Assembly (NCBI GenBank): GCA_045636705.1
Contig: JAZTYA010000010.1
Location: forward strand, 1 to 64,000
DNA: 64,000 nt
Reading direction: 5' to 3'
Source: SFWF01 sp045636705
Lineage (GTDB): Bacteria > Bacillota > Clostridia > Oscillospirales > Acutalibacteraceae
Shown: piece by piece, positions 49,821 through 59,276 of the stretch
Layout of the letters: each line of letters starts with the position of its first letter
Position numbering within the stretch: position 1 is the first letter of the stretch
The notes under the pieces: model-generated
Told to the model about the DNA's origin: nothing
Database searches by the model: none
Seen by the model: the letters and a program-made list of their open reading frames with translations, nothing else
Made by a program: the position numbers and the translations under genes

Positions 49821-50858
49821 TTAATGAGTTTCTATAAACTCGACATAATCTCTAAGTGCAGAAACTCGCGAAAAGGCGCAAACGCGCTCTTTTAGAAAAT
49901 CAATCATATAGATTAATAGATAATCTCTTCTTTTTTCGGGGTCAAAGCTTAAACCAAAATGGCTAAAGAAAGCCTTTAAAGTTTCATCCGCTTGACCGCT
50001 CATATATAAATCATACGCCGCCGTATCATAATAAAGCGCCGAGTTTATTATATAGAAAAATAAATCGTAAAAGAAAACCCTTTCCCTTGCGTGCTCCCAG
50101 TCTATCCACCAAAAGTCAGTCTTACCGTCGGCTTCGCCGTACAAAAGATTTTCTTTTGATATGTCTCCGTGTTGGATGCAGAAAGGAATTTCCATATCCA
50201 AAACTTCTTTGCTGATTTTTGAGCGCAATTTTTCTAAAAGCTCATTCATTTCTTCATTATAAGAAAAGTCAACGAGTCTTTCTGCCGAAACTTTTTCGAG
50301 AGTGGCGACCGAAGGAGTAGCTAACACTGTAGAGTTGCATATATTCTCAAGCGCTGCACTTTCATGTGGAAACTCCTTTAAACCTACCATCGAAATTTCA
50401 AAGGCGTTTTGATAGTCGTTGTTTTCCTTAACTTTTGGCATATTATAAGAACCGCCAAAACGCTCATATTGAGAAAGTTGTTTTATCTTTTCATCGGGAG
50501 AAGTGCAAATTACTAATATCTTTTTTTCTTTTGATGAAAAAAGTTTTACTTCTCGAACCTTTTCATTGTTGTTTGAAGTGTATATCAAATCATATTCTGC
50601 GGTTGTTTTACGGTTTTTATTAACAAAGGTTTTAATCCCGTTAAACTTACTTGCTATATATCCCATTCTTGCGCTTTCATTAGGCTTTTTTAAATATTTT
50701 TCTGAAAACTCAAGAGGTCCTGTTTCTTTTAACGCTAAGGTGCGAAAGTTTGGGCGCAAAGAATATTCGCCTTTTTCCATACGGCCGCTATATTTTTTTA
50801 GTACACTTCTTAAATATGTAACTTCGTGTAGTATATACATAACGCCCTTGATGGTCAC
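49821..50858 (-). CDS. APH/choline-kinase-like phosphotransferase
   Basis: A 345-residue protein with an eukaryotic-like kinase fold. The catalytic motif is CIQHGDISKENLLYG and the metal-binding motif WWIDWEHARER. The N-terminal half is unusual for the family and Arg/Lys rich. Start is GTG 50858 with AAAAGGGTGA upstream. In a polysaccharide operon it could phosphorylate a sugar, a lipid or an alcohol such as choline added to the glycan, but nothing in the sequence fixes the substrate. Confidence 0.7.
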   Translation of the reverse strand: MTIKGVMYILHEVTYLRSVLKKYSGRMEKGEYSLRPNFRTLALKETGPLEFSEKYLKKPNESARMGYIASKFNGIKTFVNKNRKTTAEYDLIYTSNNNEKVREVKLFSSKEKKILVICTSPDEKIKQLSQYERFGGSYNMPKVKENNDYQNAFEISMVGLKEFPHESAALENICNSTVLATPSVATLEKVSAERLVDFSYNEEMNELLEKLRSKISKEVLDMEIPFCIQHGDISKENLLYGEADGKTDFWWIDWEHARERVFFYDLFFYIINSALYYDTAAYDLYMSGQADETLKAFFSHFGLSFDPEKRRDYLLIYMIDFLKERVCAFSRVSALRDYVEFIETH

Positions 50859-50876
50859 TAAACATTCACCCTTTTC

Positions 50877-52037
50877 TTAAAATTTTTTCCAGTTGTCCTT
50901 TAAAACTTTTGCCTTACTGCAAACGCCGTTATCGAACAGGTCTCCCTTTCCTCCGTTTAGCAGGTCGCATGATAATTCATAAAATCTTTTTGCGGCATTT
51001 TGCGGGTTCCATTGTTCCACCATTGTCTGATAAGCCGCTTTGCCCATTTCTTTTCTTCTTTCGGGGTTATCAAGTAAGAATTTTACCTTTTTATAAAGGT
51101 CGGTCACGTTACCGTCTTTATAAAACATTCCGTTTTTGCCCTCTTCAACAAGGAAAGGAGCTGAACCTATGATATGACTTACTACCATTGCGCAACCGCT
51201 GTTCATAGACTCGTTTGAAACGGCGCCCCATCCCTCGTGTCTGTCAGATGTGAAAAGGAATATTTCTGCATTTTCCATATATTCGCGAACACTGTCAGGC
51301 GACATAGAGCCACGAAGTTTAACGTAGTCTTCTAAGCCTTTTTTCTTTATCATATCGGCAAGGGTTTCTTCCATTACACCATTTCCCACGATATCAAGGG
51401 TAAGCTCGTATCCTTCTTTTTTTAATCGCTCGGCTACGGCTATAGCATGTTCGGGATGCTTTAATTCGATTAGTCTTGCTACCCACAGAATAGAGTTTGG
51501 CTTCTTTTTATCTATTAAAGCATCAATATCATCATATTTTTTTACTTTTGGAAAATATCCCCATTTATACGCTCTGTTCCTGTATGCGCCAAACTTGGCA
51601 TAATCGGCCGAGGAAAAGGCGCTGGCACAAAGTAAAAAGGCGTTCTTTTTATATTTTGAATGGTTTTTACGAATTCTTTTTTGAGCACGGGGAGAAAAAA
51701 GCTGATGGATTCCTTTTTTTAAAATTCTCTCAGAAAATTTGAATGTAATTAAACCTTTTTCTTTTCGTGCTTTGAAAAAGCTTTCAGGGGCCGAGCCGTA
51801 AATTACGACATCACATTCCATGCAAAGCTCTTCTGCCCTTTTATATTCATCATTATTTTCATAGGCGCGAATAACAAAGGGTTTTTGGTTCATATCTTCA
51901 TAGCCTAAAGAAACTCTTTCTTCTTCTATTTTTTCAAAAGCCACAAACCAGAAGTTCCCGTCTGTGAGTTTTAATAGTTCTTCACAAACAGGTAGTTGAT
52001 GATGATTAAGAAAATTTGAAAATAAAGCTATCTTCAT
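50877..52037 (-). CDS. glycosyltransferase, GT4-type
   Basis: A 386-residue GT-B enzyme. The nucleotide-sugar domain carries ILWVARLIELKHPEHAI, LDIVGNGVMEETL, and the E-x7-E type region RHEGWGAVSNESMNSGCAMV. Family 4 retaining transferases use this set. The N-terminal domain is diverged, and the acceptor cannot be predicted. One of six GT4 genes in the locus. Confidence 0.88.
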   Translation of the reverse strand: MKIALFSNFLNHHQLPVCEELLKLTDGNFWFVAFEKIEEERVSLGYEDMNQKPFVIRAYENNDEYKRAEELCMECDVVIYGSAPESFFKARKEKGLITFKFSERILKKGIHQLFSPRAQKRIRKNHSKYKKNAFLLCASAFSSADYAKFGAYRNRAYKWGYFPKVKKYDDIDALIDKKKPNSILWVARLIELKHPEHAIAVAERLKKEGYELTLDIVGNGVMEETLADMIKKKGLEDYVKLRGSMSPDSVREYMENAEIFLFTSDRHEGWGAVSNESMNSGCAMVVSHIIGSAPFLVEEGKNGMFYKDGNVTDLYKKVKFLLDNPERRKEMGKAAYQTMVEQWNPQNAAKRFYELSCDLLNGGKGDLFDNGVCSKAKVLKDNWKKF

Positions 52038-52047
52038 ACAAAACCTC

Positions 52048-53286
52048 TTATTCCTTTGTTATGTTTTTATAAGCTTTTAGTACATCTTGAATATTCTTTT
52101 CAATATCGTGTGTCTGTCTTGCATGCTCACGAGCCTTTTTAGAAAAACTCTTTTGTAAATCTTCATCGGCAAAAATCTTTTTAACATAATATGCTAACAT
52201 ATAAGGGGCATCGGCTTGGTAAACAAAACCTTCTTCCCCGTGAGTTAGCATATTTTTAACCCCGCCTACATCGCTTGCTACCGTAGGCACACCTAAAAGC
52301 ATTGCCTCACCAACCGAGTTTGGCGAATTTTCGATAGAGGATGCGCTGACAAAGACGTTGCTTTTAAGGTATCTTTCGCACATCTCCTGTTCATTCAAAA
52401 GTCCTAAAAACTTAACGTTGTTTTCAAGGCCGTACTGTTTTATAAGTTTGCCTAGATATTTCTTATAATAGGTCTGTTTTAATCCCTCTTTAAACCCTCT
52501 GTTTAAAGGACTTTTTCCGGTTGTGTAAAGCACCGCATCGGGATAGGTCTTTACTACGTCGGCCATGGCCTCAAGCACAAGATGAAAGCCCTTTAACGGA
52601 TAGTTTGCCTGACTTACAAAAATCGAATGTTTTTCGCAAGTATCTTTATCCCAAGCGTTTTCATAAAAAGCGCCTCTTAAAATTTCATTTGAATGGTAAT
52701 AGTTGGCATCCGAATTTATAGCCGAGGTGCAGGCTCTGTCCCAGTCGGTCCTTCCCATTATATGTCGAACCTTTTTAAGAGCCTCTATTTCGTATTCCCC
52801 TTTTTTTGCAAAGGATTTTTGAGATTTTTCAATGCTTGCACCCTTTATAAAGTCCCTAACTGTCTGCGCCCTTGTTACCTTTTTTGGCAAAAAGGCGGTG
52901 TAATGGCGAGCAATAACCGAAACAAGGCCTTGAATTCCTATAACAACCCTATCTGCCACACCTTTTTTTTCAGCGGCCAAAACCATATCAAAGGTATGCT
53001 TGTTTTCGGTGCCGAAAATATGAATTATATCGGGTTTATATTCGTCTAAAATTTCTAGGAACTGATGTGTTGCATCTGTTTCCGGCACAAACGAACAATA
53101 TTTATACTCTTGTATTTCGCCTTTTACCTTTTTGCTAAAAGGAAAGCAAACTACGAGTTCGGTATCGTTATTTTTTCCTACCGCATCGGACAAAAGATTC
53201 AGCCAACCACCAAAAACGGTCGCCTTTTGTCCTAAATCTTCTGCGATTTTAGGAAGCATTACGTTGCAAAGCCACAATATTCTCAT
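52048..53286 (-). CDS. glycosyltransferase, GT4-type
   Basis: A 412-residue GT4 enzyme with FGGWLNLL near the N-terminus, SQANYPLKGFHLVLEAM, a glycine-rich TTGKSPLN region, and the donor-binding SSIENSPNSVGEAMLLGVPTV. Stop is 10 bases before the next transferase's ATG and the start overlaps the wzy stop by four bases. Confidence 0.9.
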   Translation of the reverse strand: MRILWLCNVMLPKIAEDLGQKATVFGGWLNLLSDAVGKNNDTELVVCFPFSKKVKGEIQEYKYCSFVPETDATHQFLEILDEYKPDIIHIFGTENKHTFDMVLAAEKKGVADRVVIGIQGLVSVIARHYTAFLPKKVTRAQTVRDFIKGASIEKSQKSFAKKGEYEIEALKKVRHIMGRTDWDRACTSAINSDANYYHSNEILRGAFYENAWDKDTCEKHSIFVSQANYPLKGFHLVLEAMADVVKTYPDAVLYTTGKSPLNRGFKEGLKQTYYKKYLGKLIKQYGLENNVKFLGLLNEQEMCERYLKSNVFVSASSIENSPNSVGEAMLLGVPTVASDVGGVKNMLTHGEEGFVYQADAPYMLAYYVKKIFADEDLQKSFSKKAREHARQTHDIEKNIQDVLKAYKNITKE

Positions 53287-54536
53287 AGCAAATCTGTCCT
53301 TTTTATTCCCTCAACCGTATCAACTAAAGAGCAAAGGTTTCCATAAAGAATGCAGAAGCAAGATAACAGCCACGCCGCGCCTACAAGAATTGGCTCCATC
53401 CAGAATTGAAGGTTTAAAGACACAAACAAACACAAAAGGAGTTGTTTTGTTCCAAAAGAAATCTTTCTGCTTTTTAGTACTTTAAGAGTTTTAAATGCAA
53501 ATCTGATAACAATAATAACTATTATAGCAAAAGTAAAAACGCCTGCTTCGTCGTAGGTATCAAGATATAAATCATGCGCATGACTACCAACAACATCATA
53601 GATATGCGCTCCGCCCCAAGGATAATCAATCAAATATTTTAAATACTCTACTTTTTGACCGCCTCGAGTGTCTTCGGTTAGGTCAACATTTGACTCGTTA
53701 AAGAAACGATTATAGAAGTTTGATTCCTCGATTATATCGCGTACGCCAAAGAGGTTACTATTGTATATGATAACACAAACAATAGCCACTGCTAATAAAC
53801 AGAAGAAAACTATAATAGTTCTGTTAATTCGGTTGCCGCTCTTCATATAATTGTAAAGAGCTATCGCAGCACATGCAAAGAGAAGAATAAACATGCTTCT
53901 TCCTGCAAGAATAAGGTTGTAGTAAAAGGTCAAAATTAAGGCAACGGTTGCAGCTATTTTAATCCAAAGCTTGTTTTTTGCAAATAAAAGCGCTACTGCC
54001 ACCGCAATTACTAAACAAGCAAGGGTGGCTTGTCCCGTTGCAGAGAGTTCTATTCCCAACCAAAAGTCAACCGTGTTTCTGGTTTCCTCTTCATTAGCAA
54101 AGTTAATAATAAAGTTTAGCATCAAGTGAAGCCATGTTCCCAAAGCTAAAATAATAGCAATTATCTTAAAAGCATCCTCTTTATCTGATATTTCCTTATG
54201 ATTTCTTGGAAGGTTATAACCTAGAATAAAGCACATAGGATACGCGAACATTCTTGTCATTGCCATTACAGACTCGTGTCCCTGGTCCCAAAATATCAGA
54301 AGACATATTGAAAGAATCAATAAAAAAACTGTTTCGCTACTAACCTTAATGTAGTTGCCGCAAAAAACTAAAAATGCAACGAATGCAACGAAAACGCAAA
54401 AAGCCGAACGGTTAATAAAGTTAAGCGCTCCTAAAAACATAAAGAACATCACTATCATTTCGGATAGCGAAAAAAGTTTTCGAGGATTCTTTATTTTATT
54501 TTTAATAGTTCCTCTATTCATAAGCTTAGATAGCAT
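53283..54536 (-). CDS. wzy: O-antigen polymerase/ligase-like protein (Wzy)
   Basis: A 417-residue integral membrane protein with about ten helices and a large extracytoplasmic loop (about 280-330). That loop contains EYLKYLIDYPWGGAHIYDVVGSHAHDLYLD in part: the GGAHIY and SHAHDLYLDTYDEAG pattern is typical of the Wzy/O-antigen ligase superfamily. It should join flipped repeat units. Only polymerase candidate in the locus. Confidence 0.85.
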   Translation of the reverse strand: MLSKLMNRGTIKNKIKNPRKLFSLSEMIVMFFMFLGALNFINRSAFCVFVAFVAFLVFCGNYIKVSSETVFLLILSICLLIFWDQGHESVMAMTRMFAYPMCFILGYNLPRNHKEISDKEDAFKIIAIILALGTWLHLMLNFIINFANEEETRNTVDFWLGIELSATGQATLACLVIAVAVALLFAKNKLWIKIAATVALILTFYYNLILAGRSMFILLFACAAIALYNYMKSGNRINRTIIVFFCLLAVAIVCVIIYNSNLFGVRDIIEESNFYNRFFNESNVDLTEDTRGGQKVEYLKYLIDYPWGGAHIYDVVGSHAHDLYLDTYDEAGVFTFAIIVIIVIRFAFKTLKVLKSRKISFGTKQLLLCLFVSLNLQFWMEPILVGAAWLLSCFCILYGNLCSLVDTVEGIKRTDLL

Positions 54537-54553
54537 ATCTGACTCCTTATTAT

Positions 54554-55750
54554 TTAAAAGCTTAAATTTAATAGGCTTAAAATCTTTTCTGCCTGAATAA
54601 AACTGTTTTTGTTTTCTCTTACAAACTCTGCGGCCCTTTTGCCCAGAGTTTCTTTTTCCTCTGCTGACATTGAGAGCACAACCATAATGGCCCTCTTCAT
54701 ATCCTCTGCTGTGTCCCCATTTATATAGGTAAGATAGGGGTCGTATTCTGCGGGAATACCATCAAGTTTATACATAACAACAGGTTTTCCGCTTATCATA
54801 TACTCCATAGTTTTTGACGGGAAGCTATATTTTGTATAGTGTCCGTCGTTGGCACGAGGATTTATAAGAAGGTCTGCTTTTTGCTGAAGTTTTTCTACTT
54901 CCGCTTTTGTAACATAGCCGAAAAATGTTATGCGGCCATCCTTTTCTGCGGCATCTATTACCGCTTGTTTTGAGTCTCCGCCGCCGCAAATCCATAGTTT
55001 TGCGTCTGTGTCTTCAATAAGAGAAAAAGCCTCTAAAAGTGTTAATATTCCAAACTGTTTGTGAAGGGTCCCGGTATAAAGAATGGCCTTTTCTTCTGCC
55101 TTTTCGGTCGATTCGGTCGGTTTTGCATTGCAAACTCCTTCAACCACGGTGTACGGACGCTCGCCAACGTTTAACGGATGCTTCATTTCTTCGGTAAGAA
55201 GTGTAAAGCTATCAACGTAACGAGCATACTTTAAGAGTTTTTTCCCGTAAGAATATTGTATTGCCGCCTTTATCTTGTTTTTTGGCAAAATTCCATACTC
55301 GCAAGGAAGGTCAGGGCAAATTAAAGAGGTTTGAACCTCTGGGTAGTGCTTTTTTACAAATTTAAAAATCTTTTCAAAGGGTAAATAAAGGGAATATGCA
55401 ACGATTACCTTTTCTCCCTTTGTTTCCTTTATCCATTTTTTTATCTGCTTTTTGTATTCCAAAAATCTAGTTGTCTGTTTAAAAAGAGGAAGATTTATAT
55501 ATCCGATTTCGGTGGTATCAAAATCTTGTATGCTACCTTTTTTGGTTTCCATAAAAATCTGGCTGTATTTAGGGAAGGTTGCTACCGGCAAGGTATTCAT
55601 AACCTTAATGTTGTGAGGCACCCCTTCAAACCCTCTTAGCAGATTGTTCTGAAAGGTGTTTGCTGCGCCCTGCATACTAGCCTTACTTTTGCTTAAATAT
55701 TCTTGCTCTTTTCTAACATCATATTGAAGCGTTAAAAAAAGTATGTTCAT
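54554..55750 (-). CDS. glycosyltransferase, GT4-type
   Basis: A 398-residue GT-B enzyme: N-terminal NILFLTLQYDVRKEQEYLSK, middle AILYTGTLHKQFGILTLLEAF, then LWICGGGDSKQAV and FPSKTMEYMISGKPVVMY. The FPSK/EYM pattern resembles the galactofuranosyl or GT4 subgroup without the second Glu being certain. It abuts the next transferase gene without a gap. Confidence 0.88.
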   Translation of the reverse strand: MNILFLTLQYDVRKEQEYLSKSKASMQGAANTFQNNLLRGFEGVPHNIKVMNTLPVATFPKYSQIFMETKKGSIQDFDTTEIGYINLPLFKQTTRFLEYKKQIKKWIKETKGEKVIVAYSLYLPFEKIFKFVKKHYPEVQTSLICPDLPCEYGILPKNKIKAAIQYSYGKKLLKYARYVDSFTLLTEEMKHPLNVGERPYTVVEGVCNAKPTESTEKAEEKAILYTGTLHKQFGILTLLEAFSLIEDTDAKLWICGGGDSKQAVIDAAEKDGRITFFGYVTKAEVEKLQQKADLLINPRANDGHYTKYSFPSKTMEYMISGKPVVMYKLDGIPAEYDPYLTYINGDTAEDMKRAIMVVLSMSAEEKETLGKRAAEFVRENKNSFIQAEKILSLLNLSF

Positions 55751-56839
55751 TTAATTCTCGCCTTCAAAAATTTCTATATGGCGTTTTGCCATTTCTTCGA
55801 TAGTATAATTTCTAATCTTTTCTAGGCTTATCTGACCCATTTCGGGGATGATTAGCGCATTGTTTATGCTCTTAGCCAAAGCATCGGCATCATTTATCGG
55901 AACAATATATCCGTTCACATCATTTTCAACAAGTTTAAGCCCTGCTATGCACTTGTTTGTCGTAACAATGGGAAGCCCTGCCGCCATAGCCTCGTTTACT
56001 ACAAGCCCCCAAATATCCATACGGGTCGGAAGCACGAACAAATCCGACGCTCTGTAATATTTTTTAAGTTCTTCCTTTAACTTAAAGCCCACGAAATGAA
56101 CGTTTGAAAGGCCGAGCTCTTCTTTTTGCTTAATATATTCTTCGGTAGGTTCTCCGCCTACAATATATATACCGCAGTTGTTCGGTATATCTTTAGCAGC
56201 GTTTATTAATAGGTCAAAACCTTTTCTATGAATAAACTGGCCAACAGATAAAACTACCTTTTCTTCGGCAATTCCAAGTTCTCTTCGAAGAGACGCCTTT
56301 TCTTTAGCTGTTGGAGCTTCTTTTAAAATATCCTCTTGTTTTAAAGCGGTAAAAGGATAGCGAATTAGCTTGTCCTTTGTTGCGCCATAGGTTAAATAAT
56401 ATTCATCATGTGCTTTAGCGGTACTAAAATACCCACGAGCACCCTTTATAAAATATTTTTTAATAAACTCCTTAACACCCTTGCCGGAGCCCTTAAATCC
56501 GCCATCACTTTCAAGGTAATATGGGATTTTTTTAATCCGCATATAGCAAATTGCAAGCATACCCGTAATGGTAGAAAAGTTTGTGCAAATTATTTTATCG
56601 TATTTATTGTTTTTAAGGTGATTTATTACTTCAAAGGAAATTGCCGAGTCGGTCTTAACGCTATTTCCCTTTAGAAAAACTCCGTTAAAATTATCGAAGG
56701 AGTAGTTTTTCCAAGAGTCATCCCTTTCATTTGAAAAGCCTTTTTCAAACAAAACGGTCAAGTCGCAATATTTGCCGAGTTCATTAAAAAAGTCAACCCT
56801 ATATGGCGACGGGATGTTTGTTAAAAACAAAACCTTCAT
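55751..56839 (-). CDS. glycosyltransferase, GT4-type
   Basis: A 362-residue GT4 enzyme with LTNIPSPYRVDFFNELG at the N-terminus, LSVGQFIHRKGFDLLI, YIVGGEPTEEY, and RMDIWGLVVNEAMAAGLPIV carrying the two donor-site Glu-like positions. TAGGAGG precedes the ATG; ends directly before the next ORF. Confidence 0.9.
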   Translation of the reverse strand: MKVLFLTNIPSPYRVDFFNELGKYCDLTVLFEKGFSNERDDSWKNYSFDNFNGVFLKGNSVKTDSAISFEVINHLKNNKYDKIICTNFSTITGMLAICYMRIKKIPYYLESDGGFKGSGKGVKEFIKKYFIKGARGYFSTAKAHDEYYLTYGATKDKLIRYPFTALKQEDILKEAPTAKEKASLRRELGIAEEKVVLSVGQFIHRKGFDLLINAAKDIPNNCGIYIVGGEPTEEYIKQKEELGLSNVHFVGFKLKEELKKYYRASDLFVLPTRMDIWGLVVNEAMAAGLPIVTTNKCIAGLKLVENDVNGYIVPINDADALAKSINNALIIPEMGQISLEKIRNYTIEEMAKRHIEIFEGEN

Positions 56840-56848
56840 ACTTTCCTC

Positions 56849-58051
56849 CTAGTTTTTTAACACCTTTTCGTATTCTTCCAAATACTTCTTATACTGTGCA
56901 GATTTTTCATAATATTCTGCGCGTTTTCTCGTGTTTGGATATTCCTTTGCCAAAACGGTTTCTATGCCGTTAATTATTGTATCTATCTCCAAATTTTCAA
57001 GCACTATTCCTGAGTTTTCGTCAACAACCTCGGGTACTGCGGTGCAGTTTGAAGTAACAACTGGCGTTCCGCAGGCCATAGCCTCAACCGTAGTGAGACC
57101 CATCGTTTCTTGGCGGCTTGGGTTAAAGAAAATATCTGCCGCAGTATATATTTCTGCCAGCTCACTAATACTGTTTGTCCTAGGCAAAACTAAAATTTCT
57201 TTTGGCATTTTTTCTGCCTGATCGGGTGTCATACCAACGAGAACTACCTTATATTCATCCGATACTGCTTGACTTAAAGCTACAAAATCTTCGGTTCCCT
57301 TGTTTTTGCCCCAAGCGGAAGCCACACCTAAAATCATCTTTTTATTTTCAAAACCATACTTTTCTCTAAAATCACTCTTTATAGGTTTAAAACCTTCAAG
57401 GTCCAAGCCGTTAGGTATAATTTTTATTTCCTTTTCCTTTAAAAAGGACTCGCTAACCTGACTTGCAAGCCACTTTGAAGGTACTATAAGCGAAAGGTCT
57501 GAAAGAGATGTAAATAATTCTTTTTTCTTTAAAAAGTTTTGTTTGGCACGGCTTACAAACATGCTTGTAGGATAGGCTTTTTGCCTTACACACCTATTGT
57601 CGCACTCTGTTTGCCATTTATAGCAACTAACATTAGCAAAATGCGAACAATGTCCCGTAAAGGACCAGCAGTCGTGGAGTGTCCAAACAACCGGCTTGCC
57701 GAACTCTTTTAAAAACTTAAATAAAAGTTCAATGTTTATATAGTAGCCGTGCAGGTTGTGAAGATGTATAACATCGGGGTTATATTCACGCACCCATTTT
57801 AAGAATTTTTTGGTCGCTGCCTTAGAATTAAAACCTGCGTTATCAAAAACACGGCATTTAAGTCCGTCTATCTTTGAACTTAAAGGCGTACCGATTCTTA
57901 CGGCAAACTTTTTATATTTTTCGGGCACGGTTTCTCTGCCAAAAGCAATTTTACACTCGTGTCCCTCTTTTTCAAGAACCTCGGCAATATCGGTGCAAAT
58001 TCTGCCTGTGCTTCTAATGCCACAAACCGAATTTATCATTAAAATTCTCAT
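56849..58051 (-). CDS. glycosyltransferase, GT4-type (WcaC-like)
   Basis: A 400-residue GT4 enzyme. The acceptor domain has IHLHNLHGYYINIELLFKFL and WTLHDCWSFTGHCSHF, a signature of the colanic-acid-like WcaC/GT4 subgroup, with Cys residues (CYKWQTECDNRC) following. The donor domain shows GVASAWGKNKGTEDFV and PSRQETMGLTTVEAMACGTP. GGAGG upstream. Confidence 0.9.
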   Translation of the reverse strand: MRILMINSVCGIRSTGRICTDIAEVLEKEGHECKIAFGRETVPEKYKKFAVRIGTPLSSKIDGLKCRVFDNAGFNSKAATKKFLKWVREYNPDVIHLHNLHGYYINIELLFKFLKEFGKPVVWTLHDCWSFTGHCSHFANVSCYKWQTECDNRCVRQKAYPTSMFVSRAKQNFLKKKELFTSLSDLSLIVPSKWLASQVSESFLKEKEIKIIPNGLDLEGFKPIKSDFREKYGFENKKMILGVASAWGKNKGTEDFVALSQAVSDEYKVVLVGMTPDQAEKMPKEILVLPRTNSISELAEIYTAADIFFNPSRQETMGLTTVEAMACGTPVVTSNCTAVPEVVDENSGIVLENLEIDTIINGIETVLAKEYPNTRKRAEYYEKSAQYKKYLEEYEKVLKN

Positions 58052-58068
58052 GCCGAAATCCTCCTTTT

Positions 58069-59274
58069 TTATATTTGTGACAAAACTATCTTGGCTGCCT
58101 TTTCGGCGGTGTAGTTTTCCTTTAAAAATTCGTATCCGTTTTCACCCATTTTTGTTAAATCAAGGGTAAGCATCTTATCGACTGCTTTAGTAAAGTTTTC
58201 GGGGTCGTTTGACTCAGAAGCGACGCCAAAACCGCCTTCTTCTGCTACTTTTCCTATGTCGGTGTTAGGGTCGGTACAGGTAATTACCGGCATCTTGCTT
58301 TGCATATAGGAAAGAAGGCGAGACGGAAAGTTTGGAATTGTAAAGCGGTGGTCTAAGAAAATTAAACCCACGTCAAACGCCTTTACAAACTCCTCGTATT
58401 CTTCCTTTGGAAGTCCGTTTAAAAGGAGTAGGTTTTTTGGTTTTTCTTCATCATAAAAGGCTTTAAGCTTTCCATATTCGGTACCCTTGCCGCAAACGAC
58501 AAAAAACCTGTCGTCCTTGTCCTTATTAGCTTTAAGACATTTTATAAGGAAAGGTATTCCCTGCGGACGGCCAAGGTTTCCGCCATATATAAAGACGGTT
58601 TTATCCTCGGGGATATTCCACTTTTTGCGGATTTCTGCTCGTTTTTCCATATCCTTTTCAAAGGGCAAAACTTCGATAGCGTTAGGACAGATATGCACCT
58701 TCTTAGGATTTATATCGGGGTTATTTTTAAGGATAAAGTCAACGTTTGCCTGACTCATACAACCGATATAATCGGAATTTTTGTATAATGCTTCTTCCTT
58801 TTTTTTAAAGGTCTTATAGATGATTCCCTTTAGCCCGCTTTTTCTCATCATACCGATATCAACGGCGTTTTGAGGAAAAATATCCTTAAGCAAAAGATAG
58901 GTTTTTGCATTATCACGCTTTTTGATATAGGAAATTGCTCCTACAAAGGTAATAGGAGGAGTTGAATATACAACAAGGTCAAACTTAATATCTTTAAAAT
59001 ACTTTTTTATTGCCTTTTTAAACTGTGTTTCAATAAGTATCGTAGAAATGCCTTTTTCTATTAAATTAACCTTTGTAATATTTCCTGTTTTTACGCGTAA
59101 AACATTTATATTTGCCTCAACAGAAAGTGTTGTTTCTTGGCCGTTGCGTTTTTCATTTGCACAAACCGCATAAACCTTATGTCCCTGCTCATTTATGCTT
59201 CGAAGTAAATCGGGATAAAGTGCATGTTCTAATAAATCTTTTAAATTGCCAATCGAAAGAAAAAGTATTTTCAA
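58069..59274 (-). CDS. glycosyltransferase, GT4-type (WbuB-like)
   Basis: A 401-residue GT4 enzyme resembling WbuB/FucNAc transferases: VVYSTPPITFVGAISYIKKR, LLLKDIFPQNAVDIGMM, VFIYGGNLGRPQGIPFLIK, and PSRLLSYMQSKMPVI. The PPI/KDIFP pattern supports transfer of an N-acetyl-L-fucosamine-type residue, fitting CapE/CapF. Start is TTG 59274 behind GAGGGTG. Confidence 0.85.
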   Translation of the reverse strand: MKILFLSIGNLKDLLEHALYPDLLRSINEQGHKVYAVCANEKRNGQETTLSVEANINVLRVKTGNITKVNLIEKGISTILIETQFKKAIKKYFKDIKFDLVVYSTPPITFVGAISYIKKRDNAKTYLLLKDIFPQNAVDIGMMRKSGLKGIIYKTFKKKEEALYKNSDYIGCMSQANVDFILKNNPDINPKKVHICPNAIEVLPFEKDMEKRAEIRKKWNIPEDKTVFIYGGNLGRPQGIPFLIKCLKANKDKDDRFFVVCGKGTEYGKLKAFYDEEKPKNLLLLNGLPKEEYEEFVKAFDVGLIFLDHRFTIPNFPSRLLSYMQSKMPVITCTDPNTDIGKVAEEGGFGVASESNDPENFTKAVDKMLTLDLTKMGENGYEFLKENYTAEKAAKIVLSQI

Positions 59275-59276
59275 AA